Below are positions 49,292 through 61,300 of a DNA stretch of 64,000 bases, piece after piece. Both the position numbers and the translations under genes were made by a program. Below the pieces are notes generated by a model. That model had not been told where the DNA came from. It saw only the letters and a program-made list of their open reading frames with translations, and did no database searches. The stretch spans positions 62,001 to 126,000 of the forward strand of contig QLIY01000394.1 in the NCBI GenBank assembly GCA_003260075.1, given 5' to 3'. This DNA is from Phallusia mammillata. Taxonomy: Eukaryota; Chordata; Ascidiacea; Phlebobranchia; Ascidiidae. Position 1 is the stretch's first letter; each line of letters begins with the position of its first letter.

Positions 49292-49525
49292 ATGAACACC
49301 TGCGGAACATTGCTAGAAAACCCAACAGACAGTTTGTTGAAGTATTTCCGTGTCGTTGACAACCAGCAGTCATGTGAAACCAGATATAGCAACGCACAAT
49401 GGGTGGATGTTTTGTATGATAGTTGGGGTGTAGACACAAACTGGCTCTTAATGTCTGTAGTGAAAGAGCAAAGACAGATGGTTGCACAAAAGCAACCTCG
49501 TTGGACAGTTTCTGGAGGCTTATGA
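49292..49525 (+). CDS. Unrecognised 77-residue ORF (possible exon)
   Basis: ATG 49292 to a TGA ending at 49525. The frame is open upstream to about 49223 and crosses an acceptor-like TGCCTGTTCAG ending at 49254, so it may be a last exon. The protein reads MNTCGTLLENPTDSLLKYF, then WVDVLYDSWGVDTNWLL and a Gln/Lys-rich end. Composition is protein-like with no low-complexity bias. The family is not recognised and the context (between divergent STRIP1 and a small plus-strand gene) gives no clue. Confidence 0.4.
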   Translation: MNTCGTLLENPTDSLLKYFRVVDNQQSCETRYSNAQWVDVLYDSWGVDTNWLLMSVVKEQRQMVAQKQPRWTVSGGL

Positions 49526-50060
49526 ACGCAAAAAAATGAAGGATATCCTATGATAGTGTCTTAAAATTTTCAATGATACTTAGCATTTTCCTATTCATTA
49601 CATTCTTAGTTCTATCGACGACAAACAGTTTTACAAGGCATTTCTCAATTTAGTTGCACATCAGTGGAGAATGGGACAACCAATTTGAACAATCCACAAG
49701 CGTTTGATTTTATACTAAAACATTTGTTTTTGTTTTCATGGCGTAGGCATTACAGTTTTTAAACAAATATTTTTTGACAAAATATTTAACATACCCATGA
49801 AAAACATTGTTTTAAAAAAACCTTTCACCAATTTTTGTCGGGGTAAATGGGAGAATTTTACAGAATTGTGAGTATTTTCTCCAGAGAAAAAAGTGCGCCG
49901 AAATCCACAAATAAACAAAATAACAGTTCCTCTTAGCCGTCGAAGTCATCTTGAACCTAAAACCGGGTTCAAATACACCCCCAAGATAAGGCTACGCCGA
50001 CGCCCACCAGACTGCCTTCAGCCTTCAACGCCCATTGAAGCATGTAAAGAATTGAGACCG

Positions 50061-50108
<48 letters not shown>

Positions 50109-52137
50109 GCCAGTTTCAATACAGTCCCCGCGTTTCTCAAAAACAAAGACATGACGATGCACTTTTTTGTTGGACGGTTTTGCGTGGGCTTTCAGTTGTT
50201 GTTGCCAAACCGCGGTTACCAGTTCGCTTGGTTCACGACTAGCCGTTGTTTAGATGTTTTATTTATGAAGCCCTGATTTACAAGGTTATGGTTTACTAAT
50301 GATGTACGCTCAGTGCGTATTGTGTAACTGCTGGTCGTAAATCGGTGGTGTTACTAGTTACTGTAGTGTAATAATTTAATGGGGCTTTGTTTTACAGCAA
50401 AAGTGGTGTGGATGGTGCCATTTGATATAAGTTACGATTTTGTAATGTTTCTTTAAACTTTAAACGGGTTGTTTTTCATTTTAGCAGCCTAGAAACAAAA
50501 AAAATACAACTAACAGTCAGCTATACTTTACAACGTGCAGATAAACTGCACAGCCTAATGATAGCAAAATTGGGCATTTGCTTTTGCAACACATAAAATG
50601 TCAGTTAACTAAAGATAATTAGGCTATATTGTGTGCAACGTTATAGTTTTTATAGCTCTGTAATAGTAAAATTTACGGTTGTTACATTTTGTATTGGTTA
50701 TTGCAGCTAAATTCTCATGCAACGTAACTGCACGCAAGCAAAACCCCTGCGTTTTTGTGGTGACCCTTCTTTAAACCATAATCAGCAGCAACGAAAGAGA
50801 GAGAAAGAAAAAGCGCGCCGAATATTTGCCAGTCATCGTGACAATCGGTAATAAGTCGGCTTTTATCACGTACAGCACATTGTTTTCAAGCAATGATAAC
50901 AGGGCAGCCATGTTTATAATCAGCAGTCTTGTCACTGGCACCTTTCAAACCGGAAAATGGGTACTGAATGTAATGCAATTTGAACTCAGTCCTTACTGGT
51001 TCCAGTTGCAAAAGGTAAATAACGTTCTCGTGGCTGTGTTACTGATGCCTTTGCGTGTTTGAATTGCGTCATAAGTAATGTTAACTCATGGCACGAATTT
51101 AGAGTAACGCGAGGTCATGTATTAGCGGTCATTTAATTGCTTAATCTGTCAATGCTTTAAGTGGTTTATAGAAATGTGTTTCTGGCTACTTGACTACGAG
51201 TGTTTGTATAAATCTAGCAGATACTGTTTTAAACCATACGTTAGATTAGGAAAAACTTATTAGGCAAACGACATGACGTGTTTGACGTCATAAACACATC
51301 GTCATCCATTAATCATTTACTCTAGTTGCGATCTCTAAATAAACCAACATTGTACACACAATGAGTATGCACAACCTTAAGGTTTGAAAAGACATTAAGT
51401 CAGTCGTAGAAACCGTCGAAAATAGCGGTTATTTAGCGTAAGATGTATTGTTTTAAACACAGTTTCACGATACGAGAACTTACATTGTTTCTGTCGGGGT
51501 AAAACTGAGCAAAATGCATGTTTAACGCGGAATTTTGGAAGTAAAACGTACGCACTCATGTTTATGTCCGTTTTGATCTTAACAGAGTCAGTTGGTCTAC
51601 GTATTGTTTTGGTTTTGCTGTAGTTTAGACGTTCACCCAAGCCAGTGGTTCTCAAACTTTTTTTGTTGCCACGTCCCTAGAAAAGATTTCTGGACTTGCG
51701 ACGCACCAGCAAATGAAAGAATGAGGAAACTTATCATTAAAATTGGGTTTGTTAATACAATAACAAAAAGCCACGAAAGGGAACTATTCTGCGACGCCCT
51801 TGGAAAATTGAAACGACGCACCAGGGCATCGCGACGCACAGTTCGAGAACTACTACCTTAGGGGTTTGTAATAATTTGAAACAAGAATGATTAAACTACT
51901 GACCTAAGCCAAAGTCAAAAAAGTTTATAAACTTGCAGATTTTGGTAATTCAAAAGAAAATGTACGTAAAATTTTTGAAAATTTTGCTTACTAAATTGCA
52001 AAATTTGGTCATGTTTTCAAATAGGGCGTTCGAAACAAAATGGCCGAACACGCCTGATAATTAATTATCGAACAAACGTCTTTAAGCGTTGATTTTTGTA
52101 CTTAATTTCTCAAATTCAATATTTATTTTGTTTTCAG
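49526..52137. other. Intergenic stretch
   Basis: No gene recognised. A 45-base G-run at 50063-50107 is an assembly gap. A degenerate hAT-like element spans 51643-51855. A 78-codon frame at 50826-51062 (+) has no supporting feature. Confidence 0.5.
51643..51855. mobile_element. hAT-like element, same subfamily as 39323 and 59540
   Basis: The left end CAGTGGTTCTCAAAC and the right end CACAGTTCGAGAACTACTA are inverted, with GCGACGCACCAG / GACGCACCAGGG sub-terminal repeats and a CCACGAAAGGGAACTATTCT core shared with 59680. No clear target duplication. Confidence 0.7.
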
Positions 52138-52503
52138 ATACAGTAATACAAATACTTTTTTACTGGTTAACGACTGCACAAAAATTGAACGCCCAGAGGA
52201 AAGGGCCGAACTAGCAAGAACTTAAGATGTGCTGAATGATAATTAGCGGTAAGAAAACTATATGAACATCGGTACTTTTAGCATTATTTGTAATTTAAGA
52301 GTATTTCTGAATGACGTTTAGCAGTGAACGAATATAAGAAACTTAACATGAAAAAATATATGCTTTTTTATTTGTATTTTTTTGCAATTTTCGAAAGAAA
52401 GCAAGGATTTAAAAAAGGTTTGGAACCGTAAAATCGCCTTAGTATACAAAAATATATTTTTAAAGTTTTTTTACGATTTCTATGTTTTTTAGCCTGTGAG
52501 GCG

Positions 52504-53224
52504 ATGTGGAAGTGTATTTGTTGCGTTGATGACAAAAAGAAGGAAGGTAAGCAACAAGTTTTAACAATTTCAATGCTTGGTTTTTGATCGTCGAAATGGC
52601 GATGCCTTAAACACGTCTTAACAGGCTAAAATGAAATCTAAAAATAAGTTAATACGAAGCGATTTGTAAGATTTCATGCCAGATGTTCCATAAATTTCAG
52701 TCTTACGAGAATTTTATTTTTTATTTGACGTTATATTTTACAAGCGAAATTCGTTAGTTGTTTGGCGGTTTGCTGCAGCGTGTTCAACATTTATCGGTCA
52801 TTTGTGCTTTCTCTTGCTAGGGGGGGGGGCGTAACATTTTATGCCAGATGTTCCATAAATTTCAGTGTTACGAGAATTTTTATTTTTTATTTGACGTTAT
52901 ATTTTACAAGCGCAATTCGTTAGTTGTTTGGCGGTATAGCTGCAGCGTGTTCAACATTTATCGGTCATTTGTGCTTTCTCTTGCTATTTAGCATTATAAC
53001 GTATCACTTTTGCGTAATTATTTCGTGTTTGGGTATTGTTGGCTACATTTTCTTTAGCAAGCAAAGTAAACTGATATCAAGAAAGCATTTGTATAGTTTA
53101 GATCAGGGGTGGGCAACCTTTGTCGCTGTGGGGCCAAATGCAATTGCGATGATTAGATCGCGGGCCGCATCTTTATAAGGTAATTTTACTTCGTTGCATA
53201 CCAAAAATGCCTTACTACAAGTAA

Positions 53225-53276
<52 letters not shown>

Positions 53277-53803
53277 CAGAAAAATAGCACCAGGCGTACT
53301 AATCTGCTCAAAAAATTATTATAATTGGACTCGTTTGCCAGTACATTTGAAATCCAAGTGTCTCTGCGGGCCGCACAACCTTTAATGAAGGGCCGCAGGT
53401 TGCCCACCCCTGGTTTAGATCCTGTAAATTGTCAACTGGTGCTAAACTTGTCATGCCTTTGGTGCGAAAACACCAAAGCATTTTTTTGTAAACGTTACAA
53501 ATTATATTAAAAAACTAGAGAATAGATAAGCTAAACAGGACAAAAAAAACTAAGATAAGAACCGATATGCTTTACAAAAAGCCCGTGACTTTAGCATAAA
53601 TAAGTATCAAAATGGAGTAGTAATTAAGGGTATTGTTAGTATGGCATGTAGCGCCAAATTTTACTCAGAATCTGTTTATTTCAGATGTTCCTAAGACCAA
53701 CTATGCCACCCCGCCACCACCGTATGAGGAAAAACATACCGTGGTAGTCGGTGCGCCTCCTTATCAACGCAACAATGGGCTTCCAAACCGAGGGGGCGGA
53801 TGA
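52504..53803 (+). CDS. 53-residue Cys-rich, PY-motif small protein (two coding exons)
   Basis: Coding exons 52504-52546 and 53685-53803 join in phase (GAAG|GTAAGC to TTTCAG|ATGTTCC) and end at TGA 53801-53803. The first exon starts at an acceptor TTTTTTAG (exon from 52493), and a 5'-UTR exon 52138-52248 with good splice sites may precede it. The protein begins MWKCICCVDDKKKED, a Cys cluster beside Lys residues suited to palmitoylation. It carries PPPPYEE and APPY, which fit the PPxY motif bound by WW domains of Nedd4-type ligases, and ends in Gly. There is no transmembrane segment. Each exon is too short to stand out alone. I do not recognise the family; the membrane and WW roles are inferred from motifs. 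The intron holds a doubled segment at a G-run and a hAT element. Confidence 0.65.
52672..52990. other. Allelic doubling at G-run 52820-52829
   Basis: 52672-52819 repeats as 52841-52990 with few changes, inside the intron of the small PY-motif gene. Confidence 0.75.
53104..53412. mobile_element. hAT-like element with perfect 8-bp target duplication, split by a 50-base G-run
   Basis: CAGGGGTGGGCAACC at left and GGTTGCCCACCCCTG at right are perfect inverted ends. GTTTAGAT is duplicated exactly (53096-53103 and 53413-53420). The interior is interrupted by a G-run at 53225-53274, a gap of estimated size. Same family as 23194-23615. Confidence 0.9.
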
Positions 53804-55157
53804 CGTTAAGTCTGCCCTCTGGTGGTCAACTTGCCAGTCGGCACCCCCCTACAATCCTTAAGCATCTTCGTGCATGGTTTCCAAACGGTCGCTGATGTTC
53901 ATTATAAGTTATGCAACCCTATTACATTCCCTGTCTAAGAACCGGGTTTCGAATTTGCTACCAAATTTATGCAATTGCCATACTCCTTTGGTTAAAGGCA
54001 CTAGACCGTGACCGAATCCAGCGCGCTGATTGGTGCTTCGACATAAAGCGAGCTAACCGTTGCTAGGTGATATGTTTTTTTCCAAACCGATTTTGTGACA
54101 CATTTTAACCCCTGATAAAGGATTTTGTGACACATTTAACCCCAAATAAATGATTTTGTGACACATTTGCCCCCTAATAAATGTTTTTGTGACGCATTCT
54201 AACCCCTAATAAATGAATTTATACCCTAATAGCCCATTAAAAGCTCTTAAAACATCCATCTAGCCACGGATAACTCGCTGGTGTCTTTAGTATTCGTGCT
54301 TCAGAGCTCGAAAGCTTAGAAACTTTCACCACTAATGAAGTAACAGCTTGAAATCCTCTACAGAGGGAAGGGCTGTTTCGGATGAATCGGTGTGAGATTT
54401 CCAGAGCTTGTCGAGGTTCTACATTTTTTTTCTTGTTTCTTCAAAGTGCAGAGCTGTTGTTGTTTTTGGCGCTCGCGCAATTATTTGTAATAAAAAGCTT
54501 ATGATTTTGTTATTTTTTAAAATTCTGATTTCACCGGATTATTCAGTTTTTCAAATTTTAGAAAGATGTAAAAAATTAAGGTATTTACAGCCGTTTTCGG
54601 ATTATGTGTAATTAGATTAGTTCTTAAATCTATTTCGGACTGCTGATGAACGGCAATCTTTCATTTGTATTTCGTTAGCGCCCGCTAGCGGTTATAGAAA
54701 TGTGAGTGCGCAATTGCTCATTAGAACAAAAACACGTTAGTTCGGTTATAAAGTGTTTGCTTTACAAAGAAACGCACTGCGTATTTAAATTCGGGTTTTT
54801 AATCTAACAGGTCTTAAGCATTCACCACACCTGGTCCATTTAGAAACATACTTTTTATAAGCAAGTTCTCTAGTCTTTCTTTTTCAGTTTGGCAAAAATC
54901 ATTCGTTAAAATTTGGTTTGTAAATGTTGTCCTTGAAAGTAGTCAATGTGACCCCAGATAATACTGCTGAATGACCTCTGCACCAGATTATACACAGTTT
55001 TGCAATTTGCTAACACAGTAACTAAAGTTGCAGTTTCAATTTACAGTTAATGATCACTGATCAGTAAACCTATACAATTTTGGTATTTAAAAAAAGCTAG
55101 AACTGTTTCCATCGCAGCAAAACACATCAAAGAATTGTATTGTTCATTTTTTTGACG
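53804..55157. repeat. Intergenic stretch with a four-copy tandem repeat
   Basis: 54090-54215 holds four tandem units of about 32 bases (consensus ATTTTGTGACACATTT then AACCCCTAATAAATG) with moderate divergence. The rest, up to the RPL18A 3' end, shows no gene. A few mutually similar AATAAA motifs occur within the units. Confidence 0.7.
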
Positions 55158-55163
55158 TTTATT
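55158..55163 (-). terminator. RPL18A poly(A) signal
   Basis: AATAAA on the minus strand, about 15 bases downstream of the RPL18A stop codon. This spacing fits a short ribosomal-protein 3' UTR. Confidence 0.7.
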
Positions 55164-55178
55164 TGCAATCTTCAATAT

Positions 55179-57706
55179 TTAGAAGAAAAGCTTGGGTTTG
55201 TTGGTTGTGAACCTTGGAGCGTTCTGTTGTGATTTGCTCATCACTGTACGTGGCATAGGGAAGCGAATGTGAGAGTCCTGAAAATAAAAAAATATGATTT
55301 AAAGCTTTCCAACAATTTACAGCTAAAACTCAATGACGCAAAAATCAGTTGCAATTGTGTGACACAAGCAGCCCACACAAAAAATTATAGTCTAAAAGTT
55401 GACTAAAGACAGTTTTCCTTATCTGTTAGGTTGTATGATTATCTTAGTCCAGGGGTCCCATAAAGTAAAGCTAAGGTAACATTTTAAATCTTCTTAAAAT
55501 CAGTTAAGATAACCACCTTATAAAATGCTTATGTACTAGAAAACACACACACACAAAAGCATTTATGATATGCATACATTACAATATGATTTAGAATTTA
55601 CTAACATGGAATTGTTTGACGTGCTTTCGCTTGCATTTTGACGAGGTAACCTGTTCCACTCTCATGATTTGAATGCTGCCAGGTCTGGCTCTGTGTCTAG
55701 CTCCCATATCACGGTAGCAAGCAGTGACTGCATTGGCCACCTTTACGTCTCTGTACTCCCTGTAAACACACACAACGTTAAGTTTCTAAAGGCGTATTTG
55801 ATATAAATTCAACATATTGTATGATGAAGTACACGGTAAAAACTGGTATTATTTATTTATTGGGGTTGAGCAGAAGTTTGTCAAAAAAGGTCAGAGGTCA
55901 GCATTATAGATAGACCAATATGTTTTTTTAAAGGCTGATACAGATAATTATTAGTACTTGAGTGGATGGGCATATAGCTCATATTTAATGCTGATATTTT
56001 ATTTGCAGCAAAGGCCTACATTTAGACCTTTCCAACAGCAAAAAAAATCATCAACGTTGTTTAAACTGTGAATGCTATGTGATTGTACGACAAAGTAACA
56101 AAAAAGCGTTGTAATTCAAAGATGCTTTGCTATACAAGTGAAAAAAAATCGGCCTTTTCCTAGTCAGCATACACCTAGTTGTTGCACATCACCAGCAACG
56201 ATTTATTATGTCGCTCGAAAGAATACAACACAGGTGTCTTTTTTGGTTGACTAATATTGTAGCAAAACAACCTTACGGCACCGATTACAGTATTGCCAAA
56301 AAGGCCGACTATTTACATTTAATTCACAAGCACTTTACTTTTTGAGGGCGGTCCACAAAACATTGTTCAGTGATCCAAAACATGCTACCACATTATTTTG
56401 CATTCTTATAAACATAGAGTGCATTTACTGAAGTTAACTGGTTGGTACATTGCTGTGATCACCCAAGGCTCCAACAAAGCATGTATTTGTTCATAAGCTA
56501 TTCCAAACAAGACCCGTTTATGTGGAAGCTTACCTGTACATGTTGTGGGTTCCACTACGAGAATCGTAACGAAGCCAGATTCCGAAGTTTTTCACAGTTC
56601 CTGGTGACTTTTCGGCAATTTTACTGCACTGCAAGATTTCTCCTGCATTCTTCTTCACCTTCTTGTAGTAAGACAGGAAATACCTACAAAGAAGATCTCA
56701 GTTATTACAGAAGTAGACAGATTCTTTTAGATGTATCTATTAAGCCAATTTGCAAATATAAATTCAAATGCAAATATGTAGTTACAGTATATAAAGTTTA
56801 CTTTGGTTGCTGAAAAAACACACAACAACATAATTCATAATTGCGCTAAAATGATTATCAAGCCATACATAGCTGCACATTGTGAATTGTTTTGAAGTGT
56901 GAAACAGTATAGTGTAATATTGGTAAATTAGGTTGAACAATCTTAACTCTTGAATGTTACGCAGCAATTCATGGTTTAGTCAATATAAAAAAATCCCAGA
57001 GTGAATTCAAGCAATGTACTATTTAAGGAAGATGTGCAAAAAATATGTTTACCTAACAAAAATACAGACTAAAACACAGAAGCAACATACATTTTTCAAA
57101 ACATAAGTATAGAATAAAAGATTTAATGGGACATCACAGGTTTATCGAATGACACATAAGACAAATTGTGGTAGAATGGTGTCAACAGACATCCTAAATT
57201 GATTTGCATGTAGAAGAACTTCGCACATAAAACATTAAGTAACTTACCAAAATCTGGACTTGGCGGCAATATGGTTGGATGCAAAAAGTCGCATGCGAAA
57301 CAAGGGTGGGTTGGGCACAGCCTCCGAGGGCAGTTTTCGTCCCACTACTCTGTATTCTCTCAACTGAAATAAAAATTGTTTCAAAATCAATAACGGTTTG
57401 GGTTTGACATCTTGTTTTAATTTGATTGCTTTAATTTATTTTAGCAAAGCAATTTGTGTGCTGGTTTTATACAAAACACGTATTAAAATACATCTTGGAC
57501 ATAAATTTAACAGATTTCATTTCATTTTGGACAAAATGTAACAAACAAAACGGTGGCCTTTTTGCCTAACAACGCATGTACACTTCATAAAACAAGGCTC
57601 AATTCGACATTTACGGTTCTACTTTTCAAAAAACGCAATTGTGTGATGTATAAAAGTGTATTAAAGTCCTAAAACATCGTATTTTCACCTCTCCCTTCGC
57701 TTTCAT
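55179..57706 (-). CDS. RPL18A: 60S ribosomal protein L18a (eL20)
   Basis: Five coding exons: 57706-57689, 57363-57248, 56683-56534, 55759-55606 and 55277-55179. All phases agree, giving 178 residues (human 176). It begins [18 protein letters not shown]. The internal blocks [46 protein letters not shown] and [12 protein letters not shown] are diagnostic, and it ends [12 protein letters not shown]. It is a structural protein of the large ribosomal subunit. A first exon of only six codons is typical of ribosomal protein genes. A pyrimidine tract CTCTTTTT about 30 bases upstream of the ATG (57731-57738) looks like a 5'-TOP start. I searched the introns for box C/D snoRNA motifs and found none I trust. 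The gene is divergent from XPOT. Confidence 0.97.
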
Positions 57707-58349
57707 GCTTGCCGTTCGTTGATACTTGGCAAAAAGAGCCGAACAGCAACATGTGAACGCAAGGAACTGTGGGAAATATTTTTTTAGATTTTGGGGTTTA
57801 TTTTTTGAATATTTCGTTTTAAAATTATACTTTTCAGATATGTTTCAAGTTTTTTTTGTCGTAAATTTAGGTACTAGTTTTGTCAACGTCATTAAAATGG
57901 AATGTAGACACAAATTTATACAACTTACACAGCGAAAAGAAGTCAATACAAAAACAGAAATTTACTCTTGTAGTTTTAGATGTAAGAATATACAAATGAG
58001 TATTTAATAAAACACAAAAACTATTATGTGTTTTAATATGTATTTAGTTTTGTGTTTTATTTCCCTTTTTGTGTGTTTATGCTTCCCTTTTCGAAAAATA
58101 TATGTTTGCGTCACCGCGTGGTCTTGCTACTACAAACGTCACGTTTTCGTGTTGTTGACGTTTGTTTGGGTTTTTACCCACGTTGTGACACTTTACATCA
58201 GATTTCGTCACACTGAATTAAATTATCTGCATCTGGTATCGTTTCACAAGTACCAAACTGCTAACAGCGAGTGTTTTGTGTTTCACAGTAAAGAGTAGAG
58301 ACAGACAGGTTTTGTAAAAACGATTTTGTACATACTACAACAAGACATT
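57707..58349. promoter_or_regulatory. Divergent promoter region, RPL18A / XPOT
   Basis: The start codons point away from each other across 643 bases. The TOP-like tract CTCTTTTT (minus strand, 57738-57731) marks the likely RPL18A start site. Short open frames here (57726-58298) lack supporting features. Shared control of two translation-linked genes is inferred from position only. Confidence 0.5.
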
Positions 58350-61300
58350 ATGGAAGACGACGTTATTCGTGGCTTGGGGCCAATGGCTGACCAATACACT
58401 CATTCAAAGGTATATTAAACCTTTTTTTAGTTTGATAATGTTATGTTTCTGTTGTAAATTCCTTGACTGTGTAATAAGTTTTATTTTAAACATTTGCAGT
58501 TTGCACAGCTATTTCCATTTCTGTTTTTGTGTCACTACGTATGTTTTTATTCATCAAGCAAAATAAACTCAACTTAACCATCCTTTACTTTTTCAGGCAG
58601 TAGCATATTTTGAGCAAATCAAATCTTCCAACCAAGGTGTGGAAATTTGTGCTACTTGCTTGGCACAAGGAACATATCAAGAAGACCATGTCAATTTCTT
58701 CTTGTGGCAGGTAAAAAAGTAGTTGGTATGGCACAGCTATTTTTATATTTGATAATTGAAACAAAGTGAAATGATTGCATTAAAACGGCGCTAACTAAAC
58801 ACCAAAGCCTGACAACCACATACGGAGGGTACAGATTTTTGCCGTTAACTGCATTTTTATTGTAAAATAAGTTACTTATGTTGTAAACATGGGTTTTGAC
58901 ACTGCTAACTTTTTTCTGAAAATTGTTGCATTTTGGCTAAATATTTTGTTTAGCATTATATATATCTGAAAAGTGGTTGGATTCATATGCCTTGTTTTTT
59001 TATGATTGAATATACCTTCTGTTTCAGGTTCTTGAACATCAAATCAAATGCAGACACGATGTTTTGCCTCAAAATTTGACTGATGGTCTTCGTGCTGCAT
59101 TGTTGATGTGGCTGCAAAATTATGTAAGATAATCTTTTCTTAGTGCACAGTAAAACCAGTAGTGGGCTGTAAAAAACTGCTGCATGCCATATTTATAATA
59201 GTTGTCATCTAAAAGGTTAAGCCAACGGAATTGGTGTAACTTTGGTTGTCGCATAAAAGAGGGACTGTTGCAAACAAATTCATACAATAATTGGTAATTA
59301 ACAAAATAGCATGTATGCTGTACATTGAAAAACATGGGATTGATATATACATTAGCAGACTTGGTTTTGTGTTTTTAGGCATTACAATGACAAAATAATA
59401 AACTGGTGTAAAATTTCCTCTCAGATCGTGAAGTGATTAGTTTTAAAACTACTGTAAATCTAATTTAATCCGGGTCCGATTGAACCAATTTGTCCACATT
59501 AGGTGGGGAGCCGGATTAACCAATGGCGATTAGTTAGAGCAGTGGTTCTCAAACTTTTTTTTGTTGCGACGCCTTTGGAAAGTTTTCTGGTCTTGCGACA
59601 CACCAGCAAATAAATGTTAATGAGGAAACTTATTATTAAAGTTGTGTTTATCGATACAAACGCCATGAAACGGAACTATTCTGCGACGCCCTTGGAAAAT
59701 TGAAACGACGCACCAGGGTGCCGCGACGCACAGTTTGAGAACTACTGAGTTAGAGCCATATCCAATTCTAATCATTTGTACCTCAAATTTTGTCAGAGCT
59801 ATACAAAGATCCAGATTAACCGAATGCAGTTTAATCAAGGTTTACTGTAGTGTGTAATAGCAAGTTTAAATAATCTCTATGATTTCAAGTTAACTTTCAA
59901 TTTTAATGAAAAACTTTTGATCGTTTTCTTAGAGCAAACAAGCAACTCGAGAGCTGCCAACTTATCTTCGAAACAAGGCAGCTCAGGTGTTTGCGCTGGC
60001 ATTTGCAAAGGAATATTTGACACAGTGGACCACTTTCATCAGTGATGTCATGTACACTGCATTGGGGGAGAACCCCTTTAGTGAGAGTGTGTCCGAAAAG
60101 GGTCGAGACATGTATTTAAGGATTCTTCTGGCTATCGATTCTGAAGTAGTCGACAGAACAATCGATCACACAACTGCTGTAAGGAATGTTTTTAGTATTT
60201 TCTTCATGGGTTATTGGTGACCAGCTGATTCGGTGTGGCCCCTTTGATGGGCCTGGTGTACTGTGATTTACATATGAGTGTGCTGTGATCGCTGGTCAGC
60301 ATGAACGCTTCAGGGCTGATCCTAGATATGAATTTATGTTCATCTTTATCAGTTATTAAGAGTTTTTTTCATGTTAATTAAAAACTATGATGTGTAATTT
60401 GTTCCAAATAAAGTATTGTAGGTGCCTGCACAGTTTATTGCTGTTGAAACAAATTGGCCAAAGTGATAGTTGCCAAAAGTGCCATGGCTACAACTCCACA
60501 ATATTTACAAAAACCTCTTTAAAGGTGCCATTTCTCTCACTCCACCTCTTGCTTTTAGTGGCATACTTCTAGACATTGATTGTAGCATAGAGTGCAATAT
60601 AAGTAGGTTACAAAAACTTGAACTTTCAGGCCTTATAAAAAAAATCACTTTTGTATTGTGTTATTTCTCTCAACCACCTAAAACAACATAAATTGTTAAT
60701 GTAACTTACATAAGGGAGGATCTAAAACAGTGGTTACAACCTTTATCGACTAATTTCACCTTTAATAATTCAATACATTTTCATTTTCCCTAATATACTA
60801 CCTAGAGCAGTGGTTCTCAACTGGTGGTCCATGATGACTTTTTGGGTGGGGGGGGGGCAATCAATTTTGTATTGTGTTATTTCTCTCAATCACCTAAAAC
60901 AACATAAATTGTTAATGTAACTTACACAAGGGAGGATCTAAAACAGTGGTTACGACCTTTATCGACTAATTTTGCCTTTAATAATTCAATAGATTTACAT
61001 TTCTCTCTGATATACTACCTAGTAGATGCTAAACCATACAAAGATTATTTAAAGTTGGGTCTTTTATCGACTTCACTTGTTATATTCACAGAGCTTAAGT
61101 GTCTGTTTACAAACCACATATGTACAAATTAAACTAAATTCCTTCCCAGGGAATCATTAATTGATGCAAAGTATTAACTTTTTATAATGAGTATTTACAA
61201 TAGTTTCAACTGTTTTCAACAGGTACAGAACCACAATCAGTTGCTAAAAGACACAATGCGCGAACGCTGTGTTCCTCAGATGGTTAATTCCTGGTACGGA

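Noticed and set aside
49893-50276. 127-codon frame with a poly-Gly tract
   Set aside because: It spans the 45-base G-run and shows no domain or splice support.
55760-57247. Intronic box C/D snoRNA in RPL18A
   Set aside because: Near-matches to the C box (GTTGATGA at about 56045, GTGATGT at about 57130, minus strand) have no D box at suitable spacing and no terminal stem.
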